Assembly: GCA_046347475.1 (NCBI GenBank)
Contig: JAXMGD010000003.1
Location: 620,001 to 684,000 of the forward strand
Reading direction: 5' to 3'
DNA: 64,000 nucleotides
Origin: CAMCXE01 sp046347475
GTDB taxonomy: Bacteria; Pseudomonadota; Gammaproteobacteria; Pseudomonadales; Cellvibrionaceae
In this document: piece after piece, positions 1 to 7,882 of the stretch
Layout of the letters: each line of letters starts with the position of its first letter
Position numbering within the stretch: position 1 is the stretch's first letter
Translations under genes and position numbers: made by a program
The notes under the pieces: generated by a model
What the model was told of the DNA's origin: nothing
Database searches by the model: none
The model's input: the letters and a program-made list of their open reading frames with translations, nothing else

Positions 1-594
1 GTTGCCCTTGCCCAAGAGGCCGAAGTTCATGGGGAAGGCTTCCAGGCTTTGCAGCATACGCGCCATATGCCAGGGGCCGGGGGTGCAGGTGGTGGCGTTG
101 GTGCCGGTGGCAGGCCCGGTGCCGCCGCCGATCATAGTGGTAACGCCACTCATCAGCGCCTCTTCAATCTGTTGCGGGCAGATAAAGTGGATGTGGGCGT
201 CTATGGCGCCTGCGGTGAGTATCTGACCTTCGCCTGCAATCACCTCAGTGCTGGGGCCTATGTTGATGGTGACGCCCGGTTGAATATCCGGGTTGCCCGC
301 CTTGCCTATGCCGCTGATGCGGCCGTTTTTAATCGCCACATCGGCTTTGACTATGCCCCAGTGGTCGAGAATCAGGGCGTTGGTAATGACGGTGTCGGGG
401 GTATCGGCGCAGCCGGCTTGGCTTTGGCCCATGCCATCGCGGATCACCTTGCCGCCGCCGAATTTTACTTCTTCGCCGTAGATGGCGAAGTCCTGCTCTA
501 CTTCAATCCACAGATCGGTATCGCCCAAACGCACTCGATCGCCCACCGTGGGGCCGAACATATCTGCATAGGCGGCGCGGCTCATAGTGCTCAT
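1..594 (-). CDS. ureC: Urease subunit alpha (partial, N-terminal 198 residues)
   Basis: The catalytic subunit of urease hydrolyses urea to ammonia and carbamate at a di-nickel centre in the cytoplasm. The reading frame starts at the ATG at 594 (MSTMSRAAYADMFGPTVGD) and is open to the window edge, so about 370 of the usual ~567 residues are missing. The nickel-binding pair HIH falls at residues 134 and 136, the same numbers as in Klebsiella UreC. The carbamylated lysine and the catalytic histidine flap lie outside the window. The start overlaps the ureB stop by four bases (ATGA), which indicates translational coupling within ureABC. Sure of identity. Confidence 0.97.
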   Translation of the reverse strand, partial: MSTMSRAAYADMFGPTVGDRVRLGDTDLWIEVEQDFAIYGEEVKFGGGKVIRDGMGQSQAGCADTPDTVITNALILDHWGIVKADVAIKNGRISGIGKAGNPDIQPGVTINIGPSTEVIAGEGQILTAGAIDAHIHFICPQQIEEALMSGVTTMIGGGTGPATGTNATTCTPGPWHMARMLQSLEAFPMNFGLLGKGN

Positions 595-899
595 GGCAAA
601 TCCCCCATGATTTCACCGCGAAAGCCATACACCCGGCGCAACCCCGCCAGGGCCACCAGCTCCACCTCGCGGCTTTGGCCCGGTTCAAACCGCACGGCGG
701 TGCCTGCTGCAATATTCAAGCGAAAACCCAAGGCAGCGGGCCGGTCAAATACTAAGGCCGGGTTCACCTCATAAAAGTGGTAATGGGAGCCAACTTGGAC
801 GGGGCGATCCCCGGTGTTGGCAACGCTCACCTTCACGCAGGGGCGGCCAGTGTTAAGCGCAATATCGCCGGGGGCAATTTGGTATTCGCCGGGAATCAT
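591..899 (-). CDS. ureB: Urease subunit beta
   Basis: Small structural subunit of the urease (alpha-beta-gamma)3 complex. The 102-residue protein begins MIPGEYQIAPGDIALN and contains the family stretch VQVGSHYHFYEVNPAL, with the typical length of ~101-105 residues. It lies 21 bp after ureA and overlaps ureC by four bases, so the three structural genes form one operon transcribed leftwards. No accessory gene (ureD, E, F, G) is visible in the window; those after ureC would lie outside it. Confidence 0.97.
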   Translation of the reverse strand: MIPGEYQIAPGDIALNTGRPCVKVSVANTGDRPVQVGSHYHFYEVNPALVFDRPAALGFRLNIAAGTAVRFEPGQSREVELVALAGLRRVYGFRGEIMGDLP

Positions 900-920
900 A
901 GGGCACCTTTTGTGTGGGGA

Positions 921-1223
921 TTAAACGATGGGTTCGTGGACGGTCACCAGTTTGGTGCCGTCGGGGAAGGTGGCTTCCACCTGTACTTCTAGGATCAGCT
1001 CGGGCACGCCGTCCATTACATCCTCGCGCGCCAAGAGGGTTTTGCCGTAACTCATCAACTGGGCGACGGTTTGCCCATCGCGGGCGCCTTCCATAATGGC
1101 GGCACTGATATAGGCCATGGCCTCGGGGTAATTGAGCTTTAAGCCGCGCGCTTTGCGGCGTTCGGCGAGCAGCGCGGCGGTGAAAATCAGCAGTTTATCT
1201 TTGTCGCGGGGCGAGAGTTCCAT
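921..1223 (-). CDS. ureA: Urease subunit gamma
   Basis: Smallest urease subunit, 100 residues, beginning MELSPRDKDKLLIFTAALL and ending in the typical ...VTVHEPIV. The frame stays open further upstream, but the ATG at 1223 is chosen because it gives the conserved family N-terminus and has an AAGG ribosome-binding sequence about 9 bases before it. It is the first recognisable gene of the leftward urease operon. In many Proteobacteria ureD precedes ureA; no ureD-like coding is recognised upstream here. Confidence 0.97.
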   Translation of the reverse strand: MELSPRDKDKLLIFTAALLAERRKARGLKLNYPEAMAYISAAIMEGARDGQTVAQLMSYGKTLLAREDVMDGVPELILEVQVEATFPDGTKLVTVHEPIV

Positions 1224-2077
1224 GCGCACAATACCTTTGGAATGAGCAAGAAGTGGGGCTGCAGTAGCTGGGTGCTGCCAATGGATCGAGCCTGCAGGCT
1301 CGCGGGCATAGAGTGCACCATCAGGCGGCTGCACCACAATATGCAGAACCTGTGCCTTAGCGGCCTGAGGATGGGCTTCGGCAGGTTGTAGATGGGCCTA
1401 ATGGGGCTGGCCGTTTTGCCGCAGCGATCGGATGGGATTGACGGAGTGCGTTTAACAGGGGGCACAGGCCTTAAGGTTTGCTCTTATGAAGTTGTCGCCT
1501 GAGCGGTAACGACAGCTAATTAGTTTTTTTGCCATCTAAAAAATGCCCACGAATTTTTAAAACCGCAGTGCCAATTCTCGCGATAAAAATCACCCGCTGT
1601 ACCTACGCATATTGAGCCAGCGGTGTAACCCGCAGCGCGCAATATTCACTCTGCCGCCAATTATTTTTTAAGTTTACTTTTTGCCAGGCAAAACATCTGC
1701 GCGAATATTTTTATTTGTAAGACCATTCACGAATGGGCTATGTGCGCGATGAATTTTTTGCAGGTAAGCGCCATAAAAAATTGCCTGCACGCATGTCTTT
1801 TTAATGTATGACTATAAAACAATAAATCACTATTTTTGCCGCATTTTTTGCTTTTTTAGCGCGTAATTTTCGCTTGGAAAATAATTTGTATTATAAAGCT
1901 GAAAATTATGATCTATGTCCAATTAATCTGTGAGCGCATGCGCCTTTGGGCCGATTTAAAGATGGTAGTTTGCCAAAGCTGCCTGCGCGTGGCGTGTGCA
2001 CATTAACTGTGCTGCGTCTAAAGCGCGTTTTAGAGCATCGCTAATCACTAAAAATAAATCAGCAACAGGGCAAAACA
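1224..2077. other. Intergenic region between ureA and cytochrome gene
   Basis: An 854-bp stretch between divergent genes. The half nearer 2077 is clearly AT-rich, with runs such as those around 1540-1560 and 1800-1900, and is likely to hold the promoter of the cytochrome gene. The half nearer ureA is GC-rich, but its open frames do not resemble UreD or any other family I know. No tRNA, repeat family member or confident promoter was recognised. Confidence 0.5.
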
Positions 2078-4480
2078 ATGATTATCAACCTTAAAAAGCA
2101 ATCGCTTGCCTATGGCGGAGTGGTGTTGCTTGCGCTGGGCCTTACTGCATGTCAAGGACCTATAGACTCAGGTAGTTCCAGCAGCTCAAGTTCAAGCTCA
2201 AGCTCGTCCTCCAGCTCCAGTTCGTCCTCCAGTTCTTCAAGCAGCGGGCGCACGTCCAGTTCATCCAGCAGCGGACGCCCCTCTAGCTCTTCCAGTTCAT
2301 CCTCCAGCTCGTCCAGCAGTAGCGGTAAACCCGGCAACGGCCCGAAAGTGGGTTATTCGGTGTTAGATAATGGCAACGGCGGGGTTAACTATGAGCCGGT
2401 AGACCTGGTCAATATTTACGAAGACACAGGCTACGACCGCGCTAAATCCATCGAGGCCTTCAAAGCCACCCTCTACCCCGAGCTGAAAAAATTCGGTTGT
2501 GGCGCCTGCCATAGCTCATCCATCCCACAAGAGCTGGGCGGCCAACAAGCCCCCATGCACACAGACGTTAACCCAGAATTAGCCCACGATTACGCCTTAA
2601 CGCGGGTTAACTTCAAAGACCCTGAAAACTCACGCTTTGTGGTGCGCTTGAAGTTGGAACGCCACAACTGTCCGCCCTCAGTGGGGGATTGCGCCGCTGG
2701 TGGCAAGGCTATGCTGGCCGCCATCAATGCGTGGAAGGACAAGGTTAAAGACATGCTGCCTGAAACCCCCCGTGGTGTACCGGCCAGCACCAAGATCACA
2801 GAGGCGGAAGTGAAGCAGTGGATCGCCGATGACAAGGCCAAGGTCCCCGCTGCGGATCAGAAGTTTGTTGTCTACACCTCCATGCACGAGTTGCATAACG
2901 AAGGCTTAACCGCTGATCAGCTCAATATCGTGCGGGTGGGGCTGTCCAAGGCGCTTAACTCCACTGCGCGCTGGGCTCCCAATGTGGTGAACCCCACCGA
3001 TGTGAACGGTAAGGGTATTCTCTACAAATTTGATATCCGCGATTACTGGGGCTACAACCAGGGTGTTAAAGAGCTGCTGTTTGGCGGCTCTGACGACGAC
3101 CTAGCCTTCGGCAACGGTAAAAAAGATTACAAAGGCACCGCCGTTACTGCTTCAGTGCAAAACAAAAAATACGGCTTCACTGGTAAAACGGTGAAAGACC
3201 CCGACCATGCCCTGCGTATTTGGGAGCGTATCCTGCACGGTAACGTGGAAGGCGCGATCACCTCAGGCACCATTCCGCCCTATATCGACGGCTTTAAAGG
3301 CACCCGCAAAACCAATGCTGCCGGCGACTACGTGGATATCAACGGTTTTGAATGGGTAGAGGCCGCTCAGCTGACCTACACCATCACGCGCCCTGATGTG
3401 TATAACGCCATCATGACCAACGCCATGTTCGCCGACGAAATGGAAGCCAACCTGGGCATGGATAACAGCAAGGGTATGGATTCCTACGACTACGTCATGG
3501 TGAAAGATGCCATCACTGTAGATTCGCGCCTGTTGTTCCGCGCCAATCGTAAGGGCGATCAAGCCACTGACCCACGCACCGGCAATAAGAGCTTCTACTG
3601 GAAATCCTTCGATGTGTTCTCTGGCCAGTTAGCCAGCGGCCGCGATCGCAGCATTTTTGACGTGTACGACGACCCAACAGGTAAAGATATTCGCTTCCCC
3701 TGGTGGGCTAACCCCATTCCTAAGTTTGTACTTTGGGAAAGCGTTGCAGATGACAATAAATACTTCAGCCACATAGCCAGCCTTAACCAGGCGAACCAAG
3801 GTGGCCAGTTGGCGAACTTTATCGATGCCGCCACGGCAGGCTGTGACCCGCAAACGAGCTTCGCAGGCGGCAACTTCAAAAACTGCCGTCACTACACCGG
3901 CAAGGGTGGTTTTATGAGTTCCGCTGCGGAAATCATCTACAACCTGCCCAACGGTTTAAATGGATACTACCTGTTAGGTGGTCATAACCAACGCCGTGTG
4001 GATGCGTTTATCAATATTGTGCGCGACCCTCGCATCATCATCGACGCTAAGGACGACATCGCCTCGCAAACCGGTTTTGAATTCAGCAAAACCAGCGGCC
4101 GCGGCGGCGCCAACGACCCGCGTTTGAATGTGGGCAGCTCCTGTATTGGTTGTCACGTGGATGGTATGAACCGCATGAACAACGATATCCGCCTGTGGCT
4201 CGACAAAGCGCCCGACATGTTACCCAAGGGCACCTACGGCGCCGACAAGTGGAAAACCGATGCGGCGACAGTTAAGCGCGTGCGTGAGCTCTACACGGAA
4301 AACGCTGAGCTGAAAGCGCAAATCGAAGAAGACCGCAAAATATTCCTCGAAGCCATGGCCGATATTAAAGACACCATGATTTTGGGTAATAACAAAAACG
4401 TCTACGTGGAGCCGGTGATTTGGACTGTTGAATACGTTCAACGGGTTAAATACAAATACAAGCAAACCACCTCTAACTAA
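2078..4480 (+). CDS. Poly-serine lipoprotein with two c-type haem motifs
   Basis: An 800-residue exported lipoprotein. Signal peptide residues 1-24 end in the lipobox LTAC (lipidated Cys25). A poly-Ser linker interrupted by short GR and GK pieces follows at about 31-83. Two CxxCH haem-attachment motifs are visible: CGACH at about 141 and CIGCH at about 689, so it is probably a di-haem cytochrome c-like protein on the outer membrane or cell surface. The long middle part matches no family I can name. A weak AGGG ribosome site precedes the ATG. A strong terminator follows at 4506-4536. The next same-strand gene is an exported intradiol dioxygenase with the same linker design, which suggests but does not prove a shared role in extracellular oxidation. 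Possible roles are electron transfer or peroxidase-like chemistry. Confidence 0.75.
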   Translation: MIINLKKQSLAYGGVVLLALGLTACQGPIDSGSSSSSSSSSSSSSSSSSSSSSSSSGRTSSSSSSGRPSSSSSSSSSSSSSSGKPGNGPKVGYSVLDNGNGGVNYEPVDLVNIYEDTGYDRAKSIEAFKATLYPELKKFGCGACHSSSIPQELGGQQAPMHTDVNPELAHDYALTRVNFKDPENSRFVVRLKLERHNCPPSVGDCAAGGKAMLAAINAWKDKVKDMLPETPRGVPASTKITEAEVKQWIADDKAKVPAADQKFVVYTSMHELHNEGLTADQLNIVRVGLSKALNSTARWAPNVVNPTDVNGKGILYKFDIRDYWGYNQGVKELLFGGSDDDLAFGNGKKDYKGTAVTASVQNKKYGFTGKTVKDPDHALRIWERILHGNVEGAITSGTIPPYIDGFKGTRKTNAAGDYVDINGFEWVEAAQLTYTITRPDVYNAIMTNAMFADEMEANLGMDNSKGMDSYDYVMVKDAITVDSRLLFRANRKGDQATDPRTGNKSFYWKSFDVFSGQLASGRDRSIFDVYDDPTGKDIRFPWWANPIPKFVLWESVADDNKYFSHIASLNQANQGGQLANFIDAATAGCDPQTSFAGGNFKNCRHYTGKGGFMSSAAEIIYNLPNGLNGYYLLGGHNQRRVDAFINIVRDPRIIIDAKDDIASQTGFEFSKTSGRGGANDPRLNVGSSCIGCHVDGMNRMNNDIRLWLDKAPDMLPKGTYGADKWKTDAATVKRVRELYTENAELKAQIEEDRKIFLEAMADIKDTMILGNNKNVYVEPVIWTVEYVQRVKYKYKQTTSN

Positions 4481-4505
4481 GTTCGCTTAAGCGAGCCGAT
4501 ATAAA

Positions 4506-4536
4506 GGGGCAAACCGCTGCAGGTTTGCCCCTTTTT
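4506..4536 (+). terminator. Rho-independent terminator of the cytochrome gene
   Basis: A perfect 10-bp stem (GGGGCAAACC at 4506-4515 and GGTTTGCCCC at 4522-4531) with a 6-base loop is followed by five T. It sits 26 bp after the stop codon at 4480, so the cytochrome gene is probably transcribed separately from the dioxygenase gene. Confidence 0.9.
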
Positions 4537-4546
4537 GCTAACTGAC

Positions 4547-4721
4547 TTATTAACCCGGCGACAAAATAGATCGTCCTGATCTGTTTTGCCTTCGCCCCGC
4601 TAAAACGGGCGCAGATCCATGTATCTGCGCCCGTTTTAGCGGGGCTCGCGGCGGCTTAAGCCGCTGTTGCGGCGACCATGCCTCAGTTATTAACCCGACA
4701 CCAACGTCGCCGGGTTAATAA
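4547..4721. mobile_element. 175-bp MITE-like element with a long internal hairpin
   Basis: The element is bounded by perfect 16-bp inverted repeats, TTATTAACCCGGCGAC (4547-4562) and its complement (4706-4721). Inside lies a perfect 23-bp inverted repeat (arms 4594-4616 and 4623-4645, 6-base loop). The right part, 4687-4721, is itself a palindrome with 11-bp arms. It recurs almost unchanged at 15471-15506, so the sequence is dispersed. It contains no coding. It is more likely a non-autonomous repeat than a terminator, since no T-run follows the 23-bp hairpin. Confidence 0.7.
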
Positions 4722-5039
4722 TAAGCGTTGGGTGCCTGAGCGAGAGGCTGTTTGGTTGTCATAAAGGTGCTTTTCATGTTTAACAATATGACTAAAAAAG
4801 CCGATAATTTAAGCCTGATTAAAATTTGAGTTATAAATAATATAAAATGCGAATCAGCCGCCGATTTGGCTGTGCGTGCATACGCCTTTTAGCGCACAGG
4901 GATATGGTAACGTGCTTGGGACCTCAGGAGTTGTTGAATAAGCCTACGGCGCCGTGCATCACCTGCTGCACTTTCCGCAGCTGCAAACCCCGTGTTGTTC
5001 GTCGCACCCGCCGTGTCATTCCCACAATAATTAGCCTCA
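4722..5039. other. Intergenic region before the dioxygenase gene
   Basis: A 318-bp stretch without recognised genes. An AT-rich segment at about 4790-4850 could contain the dioxygenase promoter, but no convincing -35/-10 pair stands out. No other repeats were seen. Confidence 0.4.
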
Positions 5040-6122
5040 ATGGTACATACAATGACCACAAACACCGAAGAATCAACCCTCAACACCACCACGGCCTCCC
5101 GCCGTAAAATCGTCCGCATCATCAGCACCACTGCAGTTGCTATGCCCGTGCTCAACCTGCTCGGTTGTGGTGGCGACACCACGGGTAGCTCAAGCTCCAG
5201 TTCCAGCAGCTCTAGTTCCAGCTCAAGCAGTTCAAGCTCCAGCGGCCGCAGCTCGAGTTCATCCTCCAGCAGCTCAAGCTCGTCGTCTAGCAGCTCCAGC
5301 TCGTCTTCTAGCAGCTCATCCAGTTCAAGCACCTCCAGCAGCTCAGGCGGCGGCGCCATTACGGCGGCGAATTTGGCCAAAGGCGGCACCAAGTCCATCA
5401 AAATTCCATTTCCACCTGAAAATCCGTTTAAAAATGGCATTTTCTCAACACCCTTAACTTGCAATAAGCCTACAGGCACTCAGATTTTGGGGCCATGTTA
5501 TTTGGATTTGGGTCAGTTCAGAGAAGATATTTCGGACGGTCAAGTAGGGGTGCCTGTTATCTTTGCTTTCCAAGTGTTAGACAAGAACTGTAAACCCATG
5601 CCAGGTCTTGCTGTGCATATTTGGCATACAAATCACAATGGGCAATATTCAGCTGATGTCTCCAAAGGTACACCCAAGGGGCAGTGGGACGCCAAGACTT
5701 GCTCCGGTGAAAAACCCATCACGGGTGTGGCGCAGTTTACCGCGGCGCAGGTTGCAGAAGCCTATAAATCTACTTGGCACCGCGGCGCCACTTCAACTGA
5801 TATGGAAGGGGTTGCTTATTTCAAATCCTGTTTTCCTGGTTGGTATGCGGGTAGAACTAACCACGTCCATTTCCGTTTTGTACAAAACAACAAAGAGCTG
5901 TTGGTTACTCAACTCGGCTTTTCCGATGCGTTGTGCGATGAGATTCATGTTAAACATTCTGAATATGCCGGAAAATTACAAGATCAGACGATGCTGAAAA
6001 TATCCGGACGTAGTCAGGACGCGACTTTTACAGGTGAACCTAAAGACCAGTGGATAATGGATGCTTATAGAAACTCTGACGGCTCCTTAACCATTTCCAA
6101 AACGATTATTCTCAACGTGTAA
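5040..6122 (+). CDS. Exported intradiol ring-cleavage dioxygenase with poly-Ser linker
   Basis: A non-haem Fe(III) dioxygenase of the catechol/protocatechuate type, which opens aromatic rings between two hydroxylated carbons. The N-terminus has a twin-arginine-like SRRK followed by a hydrophobic run and LLGCGG, so it may be a Tat-exported lipoprotein. A Ser-rich linker spans roughly residues 48-102. All four expected iron ligands are present: Tyr203 (in GQYS), Tyr269 (in PGWYAGR), His275 and His277 (in NHVHFRF). At 360 residues it is longer than cytosolic enzymes only because of the leader and linker. No good ribosome site is visible; the ATG at 5052 is an alternative start. An extracytoplasmic location suggests action on lignin-derived or other plant aromatics; the substrate is unknown. 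Confidence 0.85.
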   Translation: MVHTMTTNTEESTLNTTTASRRKIVRIISTTAVAMPVLNLLGCGGDTTGSSSSSSSSSSSSSSSSSSSGRSSSSSSSSSSSSSSSSSSSSSSSSSSSTSSSSGGGAITAANLAKGGTKSIKIPFPPENPFKNGIFSTPLTCNKPTGTQILGPCYLDLGQFREDISDGQVGVPVIFAFQVLDKNCKPMPGLAVHIWHTNHNGQYSADVSKGTPKGQWDAKTCSGEKPITGVAQFTAAQVAEAYKSTWHRGATSTDMEGVAYFKSCFPGWYAGRTNHVHFRFVQNNKELLVTQLGFSDALCDEIHVKHSEYAGKLQDQTMLKISGRSQDATFTGEPKDQWIMDAYRNSDGSLTISKTIILNV

Positions 6123-6163
6123 TTAAAATGCCGCGCTGCAGGCGTCCGCCTGCGGGGTTTGAT

Positions 6164-6197
6164 AAAAAGCGAAGCCCTTAGGGGCTTCGCTTTTTTT
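6164..6197 (+). terminator. Rho-independent terminator of the dioxygenase gene
   Basis: A 14-bp perfect stem (6164-6177 with 6182-6195), core GCGAAGCCC/GGGCTTCGC, with a four-base loop runs straight into a T-tract. It lies about 40 bp after the dioxygenase stop. Confidence 0.9.
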
Positions 6198-6205
6198 ACG
6201 CATAA

Positions 6206-6244
6206 AAAACCTCAAAGGCCCTTTGGCTGGGCCATTGAGGTTTT
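6206..6244. terminator. Second hairpin, possibly bidirectional terminator
   Basis: The arms AAAACCTCAA and TTGAGGTTTT flank an inner GGCCC/GGGCC stem, with one A:A mismatch between the two stems. A-runs and T-runs on the two sides make it usable from either strand. It could stop readthrough of the dioxygenase gene or serve the convergent porin operon ending at 6433. Confidence 0.65.
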
Positions 6245-6432
6245 AAAGATCAAAGCCGCACAGAGGGCCTAAGCCGTCGCGAGCAGCACTAAAACAAGCC
6301 GATCCAGTTTTAGTGGGGTGAAGACAAAATAGATTGCCTCAATTTATTTCCCCGTCAGCCTGTGCCGCCGTTGTTATTCCGACACAGAAACGCTCAGCGG
6401 GAACTCCCTTCCTTTTGAACTCTGCAGATTTT
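6245..6432. repeat. Probable decayed relative of the 4547-4721 element
   Basis: Short pieces resemble the 4547-4721 element: a hairpin with CACTAAAAC/GTTTTAGTG arms (6287-6295 and 6307-6315), the phrase GACAAAATAGAT at about 6322, and TTATTCCGACAC at about 6373. The order is only partly conserved, so this is a weak call. Confidence 0.35.
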
Positions 6433-7722
6433 TTAAAACGCCATTTCGCCCCACAGCCATAATTTTTTGGTATCTATATTAGGTGTTACGGGGTTGATAG
6501 CGGCTATGGCTTTGTCAGCTGAATAATCGGCGTATTTAAGACCGAGGGTGTATTTTTTGCCGAAGGTTTTTAATACCTGGGCGTTTATTTCATCACCAAA
6601 ATCCTTACCGCCCTCGTCTTGTTTGTAGGTGCCGTAATTAATCATCCATTTAATGCCCAGCGCCGTCATATCCATCGAGAGTGTTGCGGTGTCGTACACC
6701 ACACCGGTTGCGGGCGTGCCCAAGAACATATCGGCCCAGCCTTCAAAGGCGTGTTTGGTGGCGTAGGGGGTTTGAAACCCCTGGGTGCCCTTATCCGAGC
6801 CTAGGCTTTCCTCATAGACTTTAAATACTAATGGCCCTTGCTTGGTGGTGTAGGCGATGCCTAAATCCAAGTAATAATAATCCATGTCTTTTTCGACAAG
6901 CGCCGGGTTGGTGAGGGTTTGTTGGGCGTATTCTGCGGTGTATAACAAACGCAGCGGCATGGTGGTGGGCATTACATAGGCGCCGTCAAAGCGCAGGCCC
7001 AGGGTGTCATTTGCTTGGTAGCGCAGGGCGGGGTTCAGTTGATTTAAATCCAGCGCTTGGTTATTTAATAAATAGGCATACGCCGTAATTTTGCCTAACT
7101 GAAAGCCACTGTATTGAATATTCAGCAAGTGATCGTCCGTGTCGAAACTAAAATTCGTATTGGGTTTTATTTTGGCGATACCCTGCACGGCGCCAATGTA
7201 GGCGTAATAAAAGGTCCAATCGCTGATGCCTTTATAATTGAGTGTAAGTGCGTCAAAGGTTTGTTCGTTTTGACGCCAGCCCACATTGCCAATAAAACGC
7301 TGGTTATCCAGCAAAATCTTTTGGCGGCCCGCAATGACATCTAATTTAGAAATACCGCGATAGCGCAGAAAGGCTTGGTTTAATTCGGTTTGTTCTGGGT
7401 CCACTATGGCCGCGTAACCGGTTTTATTAGGGCCATACTCGTCCATGGCGCCAATGATACGCGTGTCTTCAAATTCAGCCATGGCCGTAATGCCCGCCAA
7501 GGGTGCTGTTTCATAGCCTAAACGGCTGCGCAGGGTGAGGGCTTCGGCGTCTTTTAGTGTTGGGCTTGTGATGTCAACATTTTCATAACGCAGGCGAAAA
7601 TTACCGGACGCTTTGCCGCCGTTTAAGGCATCGTAAAAGGCATCGTCTGAAGCGTTTGCCATCGTGGACGTGCAGCTAATAAAAGCGCAAAGAAGGCTTG
7701 TTGGATAAGGAAATTTGCTCAT
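6433..7722 (-). CDS. Outer-membrane porin, alginate-export-like family, in the nitrate transport operon
   Basis: A 429-residue protein with a signal peptide (cleavage near MANAS-DDAF) followed by alternating short beta-strands and a C-terminal aromatic residue (GEMAF), as expected for an outer-membrane barrel. The start of the mature part, SGNFRLRYENVD, and the internal GRQKILLDNQRFIG resemble the AlgE/alginate-export porin superfamily. It is the last gene after nrtA-nrtB-nrtD on the same strand, 160 bp downstream of nrtD. It therefore probably provides outer-membrane passage for the anion carried by the ABC transporter rather than for alginate. The family assignment is fairly sure; the substrate is inferred from context only. 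Confidence 0.75.
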   Translation of the reverse strand: MSKFPYPTSLLCAFISCTSTMANASDDAFYDALNGGKASGNFRLRYENVDITSPTLKDAEALTLRSRLGYETAPLAGITAMAEFEDTRIIGAMDEYGPNKTGYAAIVDPEQTELNQAFLRYRGISKLDVIAGRQKILLDNQRFIGNVGWRQNEQTFDALTLNYKGISDWTFYYAYIGAVQGIAKIKPNTNFSFDTDDHLLNIQYSGFQLGKITAYAYLLNNQALDLNQLNPALRYQANDTLGLRFDGAYVMPTTMPLRLLYTAEYAQQTLTNPALVEKDMDYYYLDLGIAYTTKQGPLVFKVYEESLGSDKGTQGFQTPYATKHAFEGWADMFLGTPATGVVYDTATLSMDMTALGIKWMINYGTYKQDEGGKDFGDEINAQVLKTFGKKYTLGLKYADYSADKAIAAINPVTPNIDTKKLWLWGEMAF

Positions 7723-7882
7723 TACTCACTCCGCATAAATCTAAAGGTGAAATAGGTGTAATCCGTGGCTAATTGCCAGGTTTTAAGGGCGCAAAAAATC
7801 GCCGCAGCTGCCAGCACGGCGGCCACTTTTTATAGTCCGTTGCCTACGGCTGGGCCGCAGGCAGAATTAGAGGCTGTTGCTG

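Noticed and set aside
49..774. 241-residue rightward open frame
   Set aside because: It lies antisense to ureC and ureB, whose protein sequences are unmistakable; a shadow frame in GC-rich coding sequence.
1187..1465. 92-residue leftward frame upstream of ureA, considered as ureD remnant
   Set aside because: The sequence overlaps ureA in another frame and shows no UreD features; no ribosome site.
4594..4645. 23-bp perfect hairpin considered as a terminator
   Set aside because: No T-run follows on either strand, and a proper terminator for the upstream gene already exists at 4506-4536; treated as part of a repeat element.
4889..5479. 196-residue leftward frame rich in Glu and Leu
   Set aside because: It is the antisense of the poly-Ser linker of the dioxygenase. 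The same artefact occurs at 2152-2337, 41140-41379 and 63398-63676.
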